DNA of 6,526 bases, from NCBI GenBank assembly GCA_937871685.1, contig CALMOL010000362.1, positions 1-6,526 on the forward strand, written 5' to 3'. The notes under the pieces were generated by a model. It did no database searches. It was not told where the DNA came from and saw only the letters and a list, made by a program, of their open reading frames with translations. Of the stretch, positions 6,282 through 6,526 are shown piece by piece. Position 1 is the first letter of the stretch. Each line of letters starts with the position of its first letter. Source of the DNA: an uncultured Verrucomicrobiota bacterium (GTDB taxonomy: Bacteria > Verrucomicrobiota > Verrucomicrobiia > Chthoniobacterales > SZAS-18). Position numbers and translations under genes: made by a program.

Positions 6282-6526
6282 TCGCCAGGCCCGGGAGAAA
6301 TCTCGGGTGCAGTGCAACAAACGATGGCGCTTTTTGGTGCAATCTAAGTGACTACGAACAAATATCTCGGTGCCTCGCTTCTGGAGGCCCGCACCTTCCT
6401 ACCGACTTTCTTTCTCTTAGTCACTTAGAGCGTTTTCGATTCGACTGGTCGCGCCTCGCGGGCGGCGGCTGGCGGAGGGCCCGCGGCGTTTTGGAGGGCG
6501 GTGGCAAGCGTCAGCGCGACACCGCT
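6278..6526 (+). CDS. Possible partial CDS, open at window end (doubtful or decayed)
   Basis: An ATG at 6278 overlaps the glycosyltransferase stop in the same ATGA fashion as two earlier junctions, and its frame stays open for all 83 codons to the window edge. The predicted start is MIARPGRNLGCSATNDGAFW, which I do not recognise. From about residue 50 onwards the frame reads through the inverted dispersed repeat (LERFRFDWSRLAGGGW...), so that part is probably not ancestral protein. Base composition of 6300-6425 is visibly less GC-rich than the genes before it. It may be the head of the next operon gene, destroyed when the repeat arrived, or simply non-coding DNA with a chance open frame. If it is non-coding, 6282-6526 is an intergenic region with only the repeats listed here. 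Confidence 0.25.
   Translation, partial: MIARPGRNLGCSATNDGAFWCNLSDYEQISRCLASGGPHLPTDFLSLSHLERFRFDWSRLAGGGWRRARGVLEGGGKRQRDTA
6343..6429. repeat. 12-bp perfect inverted repeat flanking 63 bp
   Basis: TCTAAGTGACTA at 6343-6354 is exactly repeated in reverse complement as TAGTCACTTAGA at 6418-6429. The 63-base spacer is AT-richer than the surrounding genes. The right arm overlaps the end of the dispersed repeat copy by four bases (6426-6429). No matching arm lies next to the left repeat copy at 1249. It could be the ends of a very small mobile-element remnant, a binding site pair or a long-range hairpin; none is demonstrated. Confidence 0.55.
6426..6526 (-). repeat. Dispersed repeat, right copy, inverted relative to the left
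   Basis: The reverse complement of 6490-6526 equals 1148-1184 over 37 bases, and the reverse complement of 6426-6451 matches 1224-1249 except at three positions. The 38-base core (6452-6489) is very GC-rich and diverges from the left copy. Its AGCGGT end coincides with the window edge, so the true boundary is unknown. The pair faces outward like terminal inverted repeats around 1148-6526, but separate dispersed copies are the simpler explanation. Confidence 0.85.

Noticed and set aside
6290..6307. Hairpin CCCGGGAGAAATCTCGGG as a terminator after the glycosyltransferase
   Set aside because: The stem needs a two-base bulge or a very short loop and no T-run follows directly; the TTTTT at 6331 is too far away.
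1148..6526. The inverted repeat pair as the ends of a composite transposon
   Set aside because: No transposase or recombinase gene lies between them and target duplications cannot be checked because the right end is the window edge.

Overview
The window is GC-rich bacterial DNA carrying part of a surface-polysaccharide (O-antigen or capsule-like) locus, with every credible gene on the + strand. It encodes the two halves of a Wzm/Wzt-type ABC exporter, followed by a tight run of two methyltransferases and a family 2 glycosyltransferase. The organism cannot be named from sequence alone. High GC, the style of the Wzt protein and a dispersed repeat ending in GAATCGAAAACGCTCTA make me lean towards Verrucomicrobiota (Opitutaceae-like), but this is an impression from memory, not a search result.

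Layout. Positions 16-930 encode the exporter permease (Wzm-like). Positions 931-2291 are a foreign-looking interruption between permease and ATPase. It holds a nucleotidyltransferase cut off after about 65 residues (952-1147), a roughly 100-bp dispersed repeat (1148-1249), an unrecognised small reading frame (from 1268) and a Uma2-family (DUF820) nuclease-fold gene (1605-2207). The Wzt-like ATPase starts with TTG at 2292 and ends at 3581. It is followed with 4-base stop/start overlaps by a class I methyltransferase (3578-4561), an FkbM-family methyltransferase (4558-5382) and a GT2 glycosyltransferase (5379-6281). A further frame opens with the same ATGA overlap at 6278 and is still open at the window edge, but most of it lies in low-GC and repeat DNA. 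A second, inverted copy of the dispersed repeat fills 6426-6526.

How the genes fit together. The glycosyltransferase would help build a glycan on a lipid carrier at the inner face of the membrane. The methyltransferases could modify or cap it. The Wzt C-terminal domain would recognise the finished glycan, and the Wzm/Wzt pair would export it. Third-position GC drops sharply inside wzt near 2892, at the end of the conserved nucleotide-binding core. This suggests that the substrate-recognition half of wzt and the downstream modification genes came in as a cassette. I see no RNA genes, CRISPR arrays, complete transposase genes or convincing terminators.
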